In this document: positions 11,501 through 24,900 of the stretch, one piece after another | Position numbering within the stretch: the stretch's first letter is position 1 | Layout of the letters: the number at the start of each line of letters is the position of its first letter | Assembly: GCA_030435675.1 (NCBI GenBank) | Contig: CM059625.1 | Location: 12,648,001 to 12,712,000, forward strand | Length of the DNA: 64,000 nt | From: Steinernema hermaphroditum | Lineage: Eukaryota; Nematoda; Chromadorea; Rhabditida; Steinernematidae | Reading direction: 5' to 3' | The notes under the pieces: model-generated | Database searches by the model: none | The model's input: the letters and a program-made list of their open reading frames with translations, nothing else | Told to the model about the DNA's origin: nothing | Made by a program: the position numbers and the translations under genes

Positions 11501-14500
11501 CGACGCCCCTCCACTGCAGCGTCGACGCTCAAGTCTCGTCGCGCCTCCACTAGAGCGTCGACGCTACAGACTCGGCGCCCCTCCACTAGAGCGTCGACGC
11601 TACAGACTCGGCGCTCCTCCACTAGAGCGTCCACGCTCAAGTCTCGTCGCCCCTCCACTAGAGCGTCGACGCTCAAGTCTCGACGCCCCGCCACTGCAGC
11701 GTCGACGCTCAAGTCTCGTCGCTCCTCCACTAGAGCGTCGACGCTCCAGACTCGGCGCCCCTCCACTCGAGCGTCGACGCTACAGACTCGGCGCCCCTCC
11801 ACTAGAGCGTCGACGCTCAAGACTCGTCGCCCCTCCACTAGAGCGTCGACGCTCACCGCGCTCGGCGCCCCTCCACTGGAACGTCGACGCTTCGGCCTCG
11901 ACGCCCGTCCACTAGAGCGTCGACGCTCAAGTCTCGTCGCCCCTCCACTAGAGCGTCGACGCTCAAGTCTCGACGCCCCTCCACTGCAGCGTCGACGCTC
12001 AAGTCTCGTCGCTCCTCCACTAGAGCGTCGACGCTCAAGTCTCGACGCCCCTCCACTGCAGCGTCGACGCTCAAGTCTCGTCGCTCCTCCACTAGAGCGT
12101 CGACGCTACAGACTCGGCGCCCCTCCACTAGAGCGTCGACGCTCCAGACTCGGCGCCCCTCCACTAGAGCGTCGACGCTACAGACTCGCGCGCCCCTCCA
12201 CTAGAGCGTCGACGCTACAGACTCGGCGCCCCTCCACTAGAGCGTCGACGCTTCGACGCTCGGCGCCCGTCCACTAGAGCGTCCACGCTCAAGTCTCGTC
12301 GCCCCTCCACTAGAGCGTCGACGCTCAAGACTCGTCGCCCCTCCACTGCAGCGTCGACGCTCAAGTCTCGTCGCCCCTCCACTGGAACGTCGACGCTACA
12401 GCCTCGTCGCCCCTCCACTAGAGCGTCGACGCTACAGACTCGGCGCCCCTCCACTGTAGCGTCGACGCTCAAGTCTCGACGCCCCTCCACTGCAGCGTCG
12501 ACGCTCAAGTCTCGTCGCCCCTCCACTAGAGCGTCGACGCTCAAGTCTCGACGCCCCTCCACTGCAGCGTCGACGCTCAAGTCTCGTCGCTCCTCCACTA
12601 GAGCGTCGCGCTCAAGCTCCCCCCCCAACGCGCCTCTCGCGCCCTCCACTAGAGCGTCGACGCTACAGACTCGGCGCCCCTCCACTAGAGCGTCGACGCT
12701 ACAGACTCGGCGCCCCTCCACTAGAGCGTCGACGCTCAAGTCTCGTCGCCCCTCCACTAGAGCGTCGACGCTACATAGTCGCGGCGCCCCTCCACTGCAG
12801 CGTCGACGCTCAAGTCTCGTCGCCCCTCCACTGGAACGTCGACGCTTCGGCCTCGACGCCCGTCCACTAGAGCGTCGACGCTCAAGTCTCGGCGCCCCTC
12901 CACTGGAGCGTCGACGCTCAACGCTCCTCGACGCCCCCTCCACTACAGCGTCGACGCTCAAGTCTCGTCGCCCCTCCACTAGAGCGTCGACGCTCAAGTC
13001 TCGACGCCCCTCCACTAGAGCGTCGACGCTACAGACTCGGCGCCCCTCCACTAGAGCGTCGACGCTCAAGACTCGGCGCCCCTCCACTAGAGCGTCGACG
13101 CTAGCTCGGCGCCCTCCCTAAGCGCGACGCTCAAGCCTCGACGCCCCTCCACTAGAGCGTCGACGCTACAGACTCGGCGCCCCTCCACTAGAGCGTCGAC
13201 GCTACAGACTCGGCGCCCCTCCACTAGAGCGTCGACGCTCAAGTCTCGACGCCCCTCCACTGGAGCGTCGACGCTAAAGACTCGGCGCCCCTCCACTGGA
13301 ACGTCGACGCTTCGGCCTCGACGCCCGTCCACTAGAGCGTCGACGCTCAAGTCTCGTCGCCCCTCCACTAGAGCGTCGACGCTCAAGTCTCGACGCCCCT
13401 CCACTGCAGCGTCGACGCCCAAGTCTCGTCGCTCCTCCACTAGAGCGTCGACGCTCAAGTCTCGACGCCCCTCCACTGCAGCGTCGACGCTCAAGTCTCG
13501 TCGCCCCTCCACTAGAGCGTCGACGCTACAGACTCGGCGCCCCTCCACTAGAGCGTCGACGCTACAGACTCGCGCCGCTCCTCCACTAGAGCGTCGACGC
13601 TACAGACTCGCGGCCCCTCCACTAGAGCGTCGACGCTACAGACTCGGCGCCCCTCCACTGGAACGTCGACGCTTCGGACTCGACGCCCCTCCACTAGAGC
13701 GTCCACGCTCAAGTCTCGTCGCCCCTCCACTGGAACGTCGACGCTCAAGTCTCGACGCCCCTCCACTAGAGCGTCGACGCTCAAGTCTCGACGCCCCTCC
13801 ACTGGAGCGTCGACGCTACAGACTCGGCGCCCCTCCACTAGAGCGTCGACGCTACAGACTCGGCGCTCCTCCACTAGAGCGTCGACGCTCAAGTCTCGAC
13901 GCCCCTCCACTGCAGCGTCGACGCTCAAGTCTCGTCGCCCCTCCACTGGAACGTCGACGCTTCAGCCTCGGCGCCCCTCCACTAGAGCGTCGACGCTACA
14001 GACTCGGCGCCCCTCCACTAGAGCGTCGACGCTCAAGACTCGGCGCCCCTCCACTAGAGCGTCGACGCTCAAGTCTCGACGCCCCTCCACTGCAGCGTCG
14101 ACGCTCAAGCTCGACGCCTCCCACAGAGCGCGACCTACGACTCGCCCCCTCCACTAGAGCGTCGACGCTACAGACTCGGCGCCCCTCCACTAAGCGTCAC
14201 GCCAGCGTCGACGCTCAAGTCTCGCCGCCCCTCCACTAGAGCGTCGACGCTACAGACTCGGCGCCCCTCCACTAGAGCGTCGACGCTACAGACTCGGCGC
14301 CCCTCCACTAGAGCGTCGACGCTCAATCTCGTCGCCCCTCCACTAGAGCGTCGACGCTCAAGTCTCGACGCCCCTCCACTGCAGCGTCGACGCCCAAGTC
14401 TCGTCGCTCCTCCACTAGAGCGTCGACGCTCAAGTCTCGACGCCCCTCCACTGCAGCGTCGACGCTCAAGTCTCGTCGCTCCTCCACTAGAGCGTCGACG

Positions 14501-17500
14501 CTACAGACTCGGCGCCCCTCCACTAGAGCGTCGACGCTACAGACTCGGCGCTCCTCCACTAGAGCGTCGACGCTACAGACTCGCCGCCCCTCCACTAGAG
14601 CGTCGACGCTACAGACTCGGCGCCCCTCCACTGGAACGTCGACGCTTCGGACTCACGACGCCCGTCCACTAGAGCGTCCACGCTCAAGTCTCGTCGCCCC
14701 TCCACTAGAGCGTCGACGCTCAAGTCTCGACGCCCCGCCACTGCAGCGTCGACGCTCAAGTCTCGTCGCCCTTCCAGTGGAACGTCGACGCTTCGGCCTC
14801 GACGCCCGTCCACTAGAGCGTCGACGCTCAAGTCTCGTCGCCCCTCCACTAGAGCGTCGACGCTCAAGTCTCGACGCCCCTCCACTGCAGCGTCGACGCT
14901 CAATCCCCCTCCCCTCCGCCCCCCACCCCCCTCCACAGAGCGCGACGCACAGCTCGGCGCCCCTCCACTAGAGCGTCGACGCTCCAGCTCGGCGCCCCTC
15001 CACTGAGCGTCGACGCTCGACTCGACGCCCCTCCACTAAGCGTCGACGCTCAGTCTCGGCGCCCCTCCACTGGAGCGTCGACGCTCCAGCCTCGACGCCC
15101 CTCCACTAAGCGTCGACGCTCAAGCTCGCGCCCCTCCACTAAGCGTCGACGCTCAAGTCTCGTCGCCCTTCCAGTGGAACGTCGACGCTCAAGTCTCGAC
15201 GCCCCTCCACTGCAGCGTCGACGCTCAAGTCTCGTCGCTCCTCCACTAGAGCGTCGACGCTACAGACTCGGCGCCCCTCCACTAGAGCGTCGACGCTACA
15301 GACTCGGCGCTCCTCCACTAGAGCGTCGACGCTACAAGACTCGCCGCCCCTCCACTAGAGCGTCGACGCTACAGACTCGGCGCCCCTCCACTGGAACGTC
15401 GACGCTTCGGCCTCGACGCCCGTCCACTAGAGCGTCGACGCTACAGACTCGGCGCCCCTCCACTAGAGCGTCGACGCTCAAGTCTCGACGCCCCTCCACT
15501 GCAGCGTCGACGCTCAAGTCTCGTCGCCCTTCCAGTGGAACGTCGACGCTTCGGCCTCGACGCCCGTCCACTAGAGCGTCGACGCTACAGACTCGGCGCC
15601 CCTCCACTAGAGCGTCGACGCTAAAGACTCGGCGCTCCTCCACTAGAGCGTCGACGCTCAAGTCTCGACGCCCCTCCACTGCAGCGTCGACGCTCAAGTC
15701 TCGTCGCCCTTCCAGTGGAACGTCGACGCTTCGGCCTCGACGCCCGTCCACTAGAGCGTCGACGCTACAGACTCGGCGCCCCTCCACTAGAGCGTCGACG
15801 CTCAAGTCTCGACTCCCCCCCCTCCACTACAGCGTCGACGCTCAAGTCTCGTCGCCCTTCCACTGGAGCGTCGACGCTTCGGCCTCGACGCCCGTCCACT
15901 AGAGCGTCGACGCTACAGACTCGGCGCCCCTCCACTAGAGCGTCGACGCTCATCTCGTCGCCCCTCCACACGTCGACGCTCAAGTCTCGTCGCCCCTCCA
16001 GTGGAACGTCGACGCTTCGGCCTCGACGCCCGTCCACTAGAGCGTCGACGCTACAGACTCGGCGCCCCTCCACTAGAGCGTCGACGCTACAGACTCGGCG
16101 CTCCTCCACTAGAGCGTCGACGCTCAAGTCTCGACGCCCCTCCACTGCAGCGTCGACGCTCAAGTCTCGTCGCCCTTCCAGTGGAACGTCGACGCTTCGG
16201 CCTCGACGCCCGTCCACTAGAGCGTCGACGCTACAGACTCGCGCGCCCCTCCACTAGAGCGTCGACGCTCAAGTCTCGTCGCCCCTCCACTGGAACGTCG
16301 ACGCTTCGGCCTCGACGCCCGTCCACTAGAGCGTCGACGCTCAAGTCTCGACGCCCCTCCACTGGAGCGTCGACGCTACAGACTCGGCGCTCCTCCACTA
16401 GAGCGTCGACGTTACAGACTCGGCGCCCCTCCACTAGAGCGTCGACGCCCAAGTCTCGTCGCCCCTCCACTGGAACGTCGACGCTTCGGCCTCGACGCCC
16501 GTCCACTAGAGCGTCGACGCTACAGACTCGGCGCCCCTCCACTAGAGCGTCGACGCTCAAGTCTCGGCGCCCCTCCACTGGAACGTCGACGCTTCGGCCT
16601 CGACGCCCTCCACTAGAGCGTCGACGCTACAGACTCGGCGCCCCTCCACTAGAGCGTCGACGCTACAGACTCGGCGCTCCCCACTAGAGCCCGCCAAGCT
16701 CGACGCCCCTCCACTGCAGCGTCGACGCTCAAGTCTCGTCGCCCCTCCACTGGAACGTCGACGCTTCAGCCTCGACGCCCGTCCACTAGAGCGTCGACGC
16801 TACAGACTCGGCGCCCCTCCACTGTAGCGTCGACGCTCAAGTCTCGTCGCCCCTCCACTGGAACGTCGACGCTTCGGCCTCGACGCCCGTCCACTAGAGC
16901 GTCGACGCTCAAGTCTCGACGCCCCTCCACTGGAGCGTCGACGCTACAGACTCGGCGCTCCTCCACTAGAGCGTCGACGTTACAGACTCGGCGCCCGTCC
17001 ACTAGAGCGTCGACGCCCAAGTCTCGTCGCTCCTCCACTAGAGCGTCGACGCTCAAGTCTCGACGCCCCTCCACTGCAGCGTCGACGCTCAAGTCTCGTC
17101 GCTCCTCCACTAGAGCGTCGACGCTACAGACTCGGCGCCCCTCCACTAGAGCGTCGACGCTACAGACTCGGCGCTCCTCCACTAGAGCGTCGACGCTACA
17201 GACTCGCCGCCCCTCCACTAGAGCGTCGACGCTACAGTCCAGACTCGGCGCCCCTCCACTGGAACGTCGACGCTTCGGCCTCGACGCCCGTCCACTAGAG
17301 CGTCGACGCTCAAGTCTCGTCGCCCCTCCACTAGAGCGTCGACGCTCAAGTCTCGACGCCCCTCCACTACAGCGTCGACGCCCAAGTCTCGTCGCCCCCA
17401 CTAGAGCGTCGACGCTCAAGTCTCGACGCCCCTCCACTGCAGCGTCGACGCCCAAGTCTCGTCGCTCCTCCACTAGAGCGTCGACGCTCAAGTCTCGACG

Positions 17501-20500
17501 CCCCTCCACTAGCGTCCCCCTCCGCCCTCCACTGCAGCGTCGACGCTCAAGTCTCGTCGCTCCTCCACTAGAGCGTCGACGCTACAGACTCGGCGCCCCT
17601 CCACTAGAGCGTCGACGCTACAGACTCGGCGCTCCTCCACTAGAGCGTCCACGCTCAAGACTCGTCGCCCCTCCACTAGAGCGTCGACGCTCAAGACTCG
17701 GCGCCCCGCCACTGACAGCGTCGACGCTCAAGGCCTCGTCGCCCCTCCACTAGAGCGTCGACGCTACAGACTCGGCGCCCCTCCACTAGAGCGTCGACGC
17801 TCAAGACTCGGCGCCCCTCCACTAGAGCGTCGACGCTCAAGTCTCGACGCCCCTCCACTGCAGCGTCGACGCTCAAGTCTCGGCGCCCCTCCACTGGAGC
17901 GTCGACGCTCCGGCCTCGGCGCCCCTCCACTAGAGCGTCGACGCTCAGACTCGGCGCCCCTCCACTAGAGCGTCGACGCTCAAGTCTCGTCGCCCCTCCA
18001 CTCAGAGCGTCGACGCTCAGCTCGCGCCCCTCCACTAGCTCGACGCTCCCCCCCCTCCACTAAGCGTCGACGCTACAGACTCGGCGCCCCTCCACTAGAG
18101 CGTCGACGCTACAGACTCGGCGCCCCTCCACTAGAGCGTCGACGCTCCAGACTCGGCGCCCCTCCACTAGAGCGTCGACGCTCAAGTCTCGACGCCCCGC
18201 CACTGCAGCGTCGACGCTCAAGTCTCGTCGCCCTTCCAGTGGAACGTCGACGCTACAGACTCGGCGCCCCTCCACTAGAGCGTCGACGCTACAGACTCGG
18301 CGCTCCTCCACTAGAGCGTCGACGCTCAAGTCTCGACGCCCCGCCACTGCAGCGTCGACGCTCAAGTCTCGTCGCTCCTCCACTAGAGCGTCGACGCTAC
18401 AGACTCGGCGCCCCTCCACTAGAGCGTCGACGCTACAGACTCGGCGCTCCTCCACTAGAGCGTCCACGCTCAAGTCTCGTCGCCCCTCCACTAGAGCGTC
18501 GACGCTCAAGTCTCGACGCCCCTCCACTGCAGCGTCGACGCTCAAGTCTCGTCGCTCCTCCACTAGAGCGTCGACGCTACAGACTCGGCGCCCCTCCACT
18601 AGAGCGTCGACGCTACAGACTCGGCGCTCCTCCACTAGAGCGTCGACGCTACAGACTCGCCGCCCCTCCACTAGAGCGTCGACGCTACAGACTCGGCGCC
18701 CCTCCACTGGAACGTCGACGCTTCGGCCTCGACGCCCGTCCACTAGAGCGTCGACGCTCAAGTCTCGTCGCCCCTCCACTAGAGCGTCGACGCTCAAGTC
18801 TCGACGCCCCTCCACTGCAGCGTCGACGCCCAAGTCTCGTCGCTCCTCCACTAGAGCGTCGACGCTCAAGTCTCGACGCCCCTCCACTGCAGCGTCGACG
18901 CTCAAGTCTCGTCGCTCCTCCACTAGAGCGTCGACGCTACAGACTCGGCGCCCCTCCACTAGAGCGTCGACGCTACAGACTCGGCGCCCCTCCACTAGAG
19001 CGTCGACGCTCCAGACTCGCCGCCCCTCCACTAGAGCGTCGACGCGCCAGACTCGGCGCCCCTCCACTAGAGCGTCGACGCTACAGACTCGCCGCCCCTC
19101 CACTAGAGCGTCGACGCTACAGACTCGGCGCCCCTCCACTGGAACGTCGACGCTTCGGACTCGACGCCCGTCCACTAGAGCGTCCACGCTCAAGTCTCGT
19201 CGCCCCTCCACTAGAGCGTCGACGCTCAAGTCTCGACGCCCCGCCACTGCAGCGTCGACGCTCAAGTCTCGTCGCCCTTCCAGTGGAACGTCGACGCTAC
19301 AGACTCGGCGCCCCTCCACTAGAGCGTCGACGCTACAGACTCGGCGCTCCTCCACTAGAGCGTCGACGCTCCTCCACAGAGCCTCGACGCTCGTCGGCGC
19401 CCCTCCACTGCAGCGTCGACGCTCAAGTCTCGTCGCCCCTCCACTAGAGCGTCGACGCTACAGACTCGGCGCCCCTCCACTAGAGCGTCGACGCTACAGA
19501 CTCGGCGCTCCTCCACTAGAGCGTCGACGCTCAGAGACTCGGCGCCCGTCCACTAGAGCGTCGACGCTCAAGTCTCGACGCCCCTCCACTAGAGCGTCGA
19601 CGCTCAAGTCTCGTCGCCCCTCCACTAGAGCGTCGACGCTACAGACTCGGCGCCCCTCCACTAGAGCGTCGACGCTCAAGTCTCGGCGCCCCTCCACTAG
19701 AGCGTCGACGCTCCAAACTCGCCGCGTCGCCCTCCACTAGAGCGTCGACGCTCAAGACTCGGCGCCCCTCCACTGGAGCGTCGACGCTCAAGTCTCGTCG
19801 CCCCTCCACTAGAGCGTCGACGCTCAAGCCTCGGCGCCCCTCCACTAGAGCGTCGACGCTACAGACTCGGCGCCCCTCCACTAGAGCGTCGACGCTCAAG
19901 TCTCGACGCCCCTCCACTAGAGCGTCGACGCTCAAGTCTCGACGCCCCCTCCACTAGAGCGTCGACGCTCAAGTCTCGACGCCCCTCCACTAGAGCGTCG
20001 ACGCTCCAGACTCGTCGCCCCTCCACTAGAGCGTCGACGCTACAGACTCGGCGCCCCTCCACTAGAGCGTCGACGCTCAGAGTCGGGGCCCCTCCACTAG
20101 AGCGTCGACGCTCAAGAGCCTCGACGCCCCCCCCACTGCAGCGTCGACGCTCAAGTCTCGTCGCCCCTCCACTAGAGCGTCGACGCTACAGACTCGGCGC
20201 CCCTCCACTAGGAAGCGTCGACGCTTCAGGACTCGACGCCCCTCCACTAGAGCGTCCACGCTCAAGTCTCGTCGCCCCTCCACTAGAGCGTCGACGCTCA
20301 AGTCTCGACGCCCCTCCACTGCAGCGTCGACGCTCAAGTCTCGTCGCCCCTCCACTAGAGCGTCGACGCTACAGACTCGGCGCCCCTCCACTAGAGCGTC
20401 GACGCTCAAGACTCGGCGCTCCTCCACTAGAGCGTCGACGCTCAAGTCTCGTCGCCCCTCCACTAGAGCGTCGACGCTCAAGACTCGGCGCCCCTCCACT

Positions 20501-21612
20501 GGAACGTCGACGCTTCGGCCTCGACGCCCGTCCACTAGAGCGTCGACGCTCAAGTCTCGTCGCCCCTCCACTAGAGCGTCGACGCTCAAGTCTCGACGCC
20601 CCTCCACTGCAGCGTCGACGCTCAAGACTCGGCGCTCCTCCACTAGAGCGTCGACGCTACAGACTCGCCGCCCCTCCACTACAGCGTCGACGCTCAAGTC
20701 TCGGCGCCCCTCCACTGGAACGTCGACGCTTCGGCCTCGACGCCCGTCCACTAGAGCGTCGACGCTCAAGTCTCGTCGCCCCTCCACTAGAGCGTCGACG
20801 CTCAAGTCTCGACGCCCCTCCACTGCAGCGTCGACGCTCAAGTCTCGTCGCCCTTCCAGTGGAACGTCGACGCTTCGGCCTCGACGCCCGTCCACTAGAG
20901 CGTCGACGCTAAAGACTCGGCGCCCCTCCACTAGAGCGTCGACGCTCAAGTCTCGACGCCCCGCCACTACCGCGCGTCGACGCTCAAGTCTCGTCGCGCC
21001 CTTCCAGTGGAACGTCGACGCTTCGGCCTCACAGCGTCGACGCCCCTCCCCACTAGAGCGTCGACGCTCAAGTCTCGACGCCCCTCCACTAGAGCGTCGA
21101 CGCTCAAGTCTCGACGCCCCTCCACTGGAGCGTCGACGCTCAAGTCTCGTCGCCCTTCCAGTGGAACGTCGACGCTCAAGTCTCGACGCCCCTCCACTGC
21201 AGCGTCGACGCTCAAGTCTCGTCGCTCCTCCACTAGAGCGTCGACGCTCAAGTCTCGTCGCCCCTCCACTGGAGCGTCGACGCTCAAGTCTCGTCGCTCC
21301 TCCACTAGAGCGTCGACGCTACAGACTCGGCGCCCCTCCACTAGAGCGTCGACGCTACAGACTCGGCGCCCCTCCACTAGAGCGTCGACGCTACAGACTC
21401 GCCGCCCCTCCACTAGAGCGTCGACGCTACAGACTCGGCGCCCCTCCACTAGAGCGTCGACGCTTCAGACTCGGCGCCCCTCCACTAGAGCGTCGACGCT
21501 CCAGTCGAGGCGTCCCTCCACTAGAGCGTCGACGCTCAAGTCTCGACGCCCCTCCACTAGCAGCGTCGACGCTCAAGTGTCGGGGCCCCTCCAGTGGAGC
21601 GTCGACGCTCTA
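5549..21612 (+). repeat. Satellite B, forward block: 36-bp palindrome-cored tandem repeat
   Basis: About 440 copies of a 36-bp unit. Each contains the core AGCGTCGACGCT, a perfect 12-bp palindrome with a SalI-type GTCGAC centre. The core is followed by one of several spacers (CAAGTCTCGTCGCC, ACAGACTCGGCGCC or TCGGCCTCGACGCC) and then CCTCCACTAGA, CGTCCACTAGA, CCTCCACTGCA or CTTCCAGTGGA. The spacer types recur in ordered series, giving higher-order repeats. Because 36 is divisible by three, frames stay open for hundreds of codons on both strands with a 12-residue periodicity. I do not regard these as proteins. Locally degraded stretches occur near 8930-9270, 12600-12640, 14110-14220 and 14900-15140. 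Confidence 0.96.
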
Positions 21613-21990
21613 GGCCTCGACGGGCGTCGAGGCCGAAGCGTCGACGTTCCACTGGAGGGGCCCCGCCACTAGAGCGTCGACGCTACAGTGGAGGCGCCCC
21701 GACACTGTAGCGTCGACGCTCAAGTCTCGGAGCGCCCCTCCACTGCAGCGTCGACGCTCAAGCCTCGACGCCCACTGGAAGGGCGACGAGCCTGGAACGT
21801 CGACGCTGCGGCCTGGACGGGCGTCCAGCTAGAGCGTCGACGCTCCAGACTCGGCGCCCCTCCACTGTAGCGTCGACGCTCTAGTCTCGACGCCCCTCCA
21901 CTGCAGCGTCGACGCTCAAGTCTCGGCGCCCTTCCAGCTGGAGCGTCGACGCTCCACTGGACGGGCGTCCAGGCTGGAGCGTCGACGCTC
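21613..21990. repeat. Satellite B orientation-switch zone
   Basis: Within under 400 bp the 36-bp monomers change orientation several times. The first switch is at an inverted repeat, GGCCTCGACG-GG-CGTCGAGGCC (21613-21634). The next is at GGGGCCCC (21657-21664). Further changes occur near 21770, 21820 and 21931-21975. After about 21990 all monomers are in reverse orientation. Every switch that I could place sits in a short palindrome. Confidence 0.85.
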
Positions 21991-24900
21991 CAGTGGAGGG
22001 GCGCCGACACTTGAGCGTCGACGCTCCAGTGGAGGGGCGCCGAGTCCGTAGCGTCGACGCTCTAGTGGACGGGCGTCGAGGCCGAAGCGTCGACGTTCCA
22101 CTGGAAGGGCGACGAGACTTGAGCGTCGACGCTGCAGTGGAGGGGCGTCGAGACTTGAGCGTCGACGCTCTAGTGGAGGAGCGCCGAGTCTGTAGCGTCG
22201 ACGCTCTAGTGGAGGGGCGCCGAGTCTGTAGCGTCGACGCTCTAGTGGACGGGCGTCGAGGCCGAAGCGTCGACGTTCCACTGGAAGGGCGACGAGACTT
22301 GAGCGTCGACGCTGCAGTGGAGGGGCGACGAGACTTGAGCGTCGACGCTCTAGTGGAGGAGCGCCGAGTCTGTAGCGTCGACGCTCTAGTGGAGGGGCGC
22401 CGAGTCTGTAGCGTCGACGCTCTAGTGGACGGGCGTCGAGGCCGAAGCGTCGACGTTCCACTGGAAGGGCGTCGAGACTTGAGCGTCGACGCTCTAGTGG
22501 AGGAGCGCCGAGTCTGTAGCGTCGACGCTCTAGTGGAGGGGCGCCGAGTCTGTAGCGTCGACGCTCTAGTGGAGGGAGGCGACGAGACTTGAGCGTCGAC
22601 GCTCCAGTGGAGGGGCGCCGAGACCTGTAGCGTCGACGCTCTAGTGGACGGGCGTCGAGGCCGAAGCGTCGACGTTCCACTGGAAGGGCGACGAGACTTG
22701 AGCGTCGACGCTGCAGTGGAGGGGCGTCGAGACTTGAGCGTCGACGCTCTAGTGGAGAGGGCGAGTCGGAGCGCCGACGCTCTAGCGGCGAGGCGCTAGT
22801 GGAGGGGCGCCGAGTCTGTAGCGTCGACGCTCTAGTGGACGGGCGTCGAGGCCGAAGCGTCGACGTTCCACTGGAAGGGCGACGAGACTTGAGCGTCGAC
22901 GTTCCAGTGGAGGGGCGACGAGACTTGAGCGTCGACGCTCTAGTGGAGGGGCGCCGAGTCTGTAGCGTCGACGCTCTAGTGGAGGGGCGTCGAGGCCGAA
23001 GCGTCGACGCTCCACTGGAAGGGCGACGAGACTTGAGCGTCGACGCTCCAGTGGAGGGGCGACGAGACTTGAGCGTCGACGCTCCAGTGGAGGGGCGCCG
23101 AGACTTGAGCGTCGACGCTCTAGTGGACGGGCGTCGAGGCCGAAGCGTCGACGTTCCACTGGAAGGGCGACGAGACTTGAGCGTCGACGCTGCAGTGGAG
23201 GGGCGCCGAGACTTGAGCGTCGACGCTCTAGTGGAGGAGCGCCGAGTCTGTAGCGTCGACGCTCTAGTGGAGGGGCGCCGAGTCTGGAGCGTCGACGCTC
23301 TAGTGGACGGGCGTCGAGGCCGAAGCGTCGACGTTCCACTGGAAGGGCGACGAGACTTGAGCGTCGACGCTGCAGTGGAAGGGCGACGAGACTTGAGCGT
23401 CGACGCTCTAGTGGAGGAGCGCCGAGACGTGGAGCGTCGACGCTCTAGTGGAGGGGCGCCGAGTCTGTAGCGTCGACGCTCCAGTGGAGGGGCGCCATCG
23501 AGCGCGACGCCCTGGAGGCGCGGCCTCCGTCGACGCTCTAGTGGACGGGCGTCGAGGCCGAAGCGTCGACGTTCCAGTGGAGGGGCGACGAGACTTGAGC
23601 GTCGACGCTACAGTGGAGGGGCGCCGAGTATGTAGCGTCGACGCTCTAGTGGAGGGGCGACGAGACTTGAGCGTCGACGCTCTAGTGGACGGGCGCCGAG
23701 TCTGTAACGTCGACGCTCTAGTGGAGGAGCGCCGAGTCTGTAGCGTCGACGCTCCAGTGGAGGGGCGACGAGACTTGAGCGTCGACGCTGCAGTGGAAGG
23801 GCGACGAGACTTGAGCGTCGACGCTGCAGTGGAGGGGCGTCGAGACTTGAGCGTCGACGCTCTAGTGGAGGAGCGACGAGACTTGGGCGTCGACGCTCTA
23901 GTGGACGGGCGCCGAGTCTGTAACGTCGACGCTCTAGTGGAGGAGCGCCGAGTCTGTAGCGTCGACGCTCTAGTGGACGGGCGTCGAGGCCGAAGCGTCG
24001 ACGTTCCAGTGGAGGGGCGACGAGACTTGAGCGTCGACGCTGCAGTGGAGGAACGACGAGACTTGAGCGTCGACGCTCTAGTGGACGGGCGCCGAGTCTG
24101 TAACGTCGACGCTCTAGTGGAGGAGCGCCGAGTCTGTAGCGTCGACGCTCCAGTGGAGGGGCGTCGAGACTTGAGCGTCGACGCTCTAGTGGACGGGCGT
24201 CGATGCCGAAGCGTCGACGTTCCAGTGGAGGGGCGACGAGACTTGAGCGTCGACGCTACAGTGGAGGGGCGCCGAGTCTGTAGCGTCGACGCTCTAGTGG
24301 AGGGGCGACGAGACTTGAGCGTCGACGCTCTAGTGGACGGGCGCCGAGTCTGTAACGTCGACGCTCTAGTGGAGGAGCGCCGAGCGTCGACGCTAGAGCG
24401 TCGACGCTCCCCAGTGGAGGGGCGACGAGACTTGAGCGTCGACGCTCTAGTGGACGGGCGCCGAGGCCGTAACGTCGACGCTCTAGTGGAGGGGCGCCGA
24501 GTCTGTAGCGTCGACGCTCCAGTGGAGGGGCGACGAGACTTGAGCGTCGACGCTCTAGTGGAGGGGCGACGAGACTTGAGCGTCGACGCTCTAGTGGAGG
24601 GGCGCCGAGTATGTAGCGTCGACGCTCTAGTGGAGGAGCGACGAGACGTGGGCGTCGACGCTCTAGTGGACGGGCGCCGAGTCTGTAACGTCGACGCTCT
24701 AGTGGAGGGGCGCCGAGACTGAGCGTCGACGCTCCAGTGGACGGGCGCCGAGGCGAGCGTCGACGCTCCAGTGGAGGGGCGCCGAGACTCTGTAGCGTCG
24801 ACGCTCCAGTGGAGGGGCGACGAGACCTCTAGGGAGGAGCGCCGACGCGTCACCCCAGGGGGGGCGCGAGACTCTCGCTCTAGTGGACGGGCGTCGAGGC

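Noticed and set aside
5549..21612. CRISPR-like regular 36-bp repeats.
   Set aside because: Units are contiguous with no unique spacers, each is internally palindromic and variable, and the surroundings are eukaryotic.
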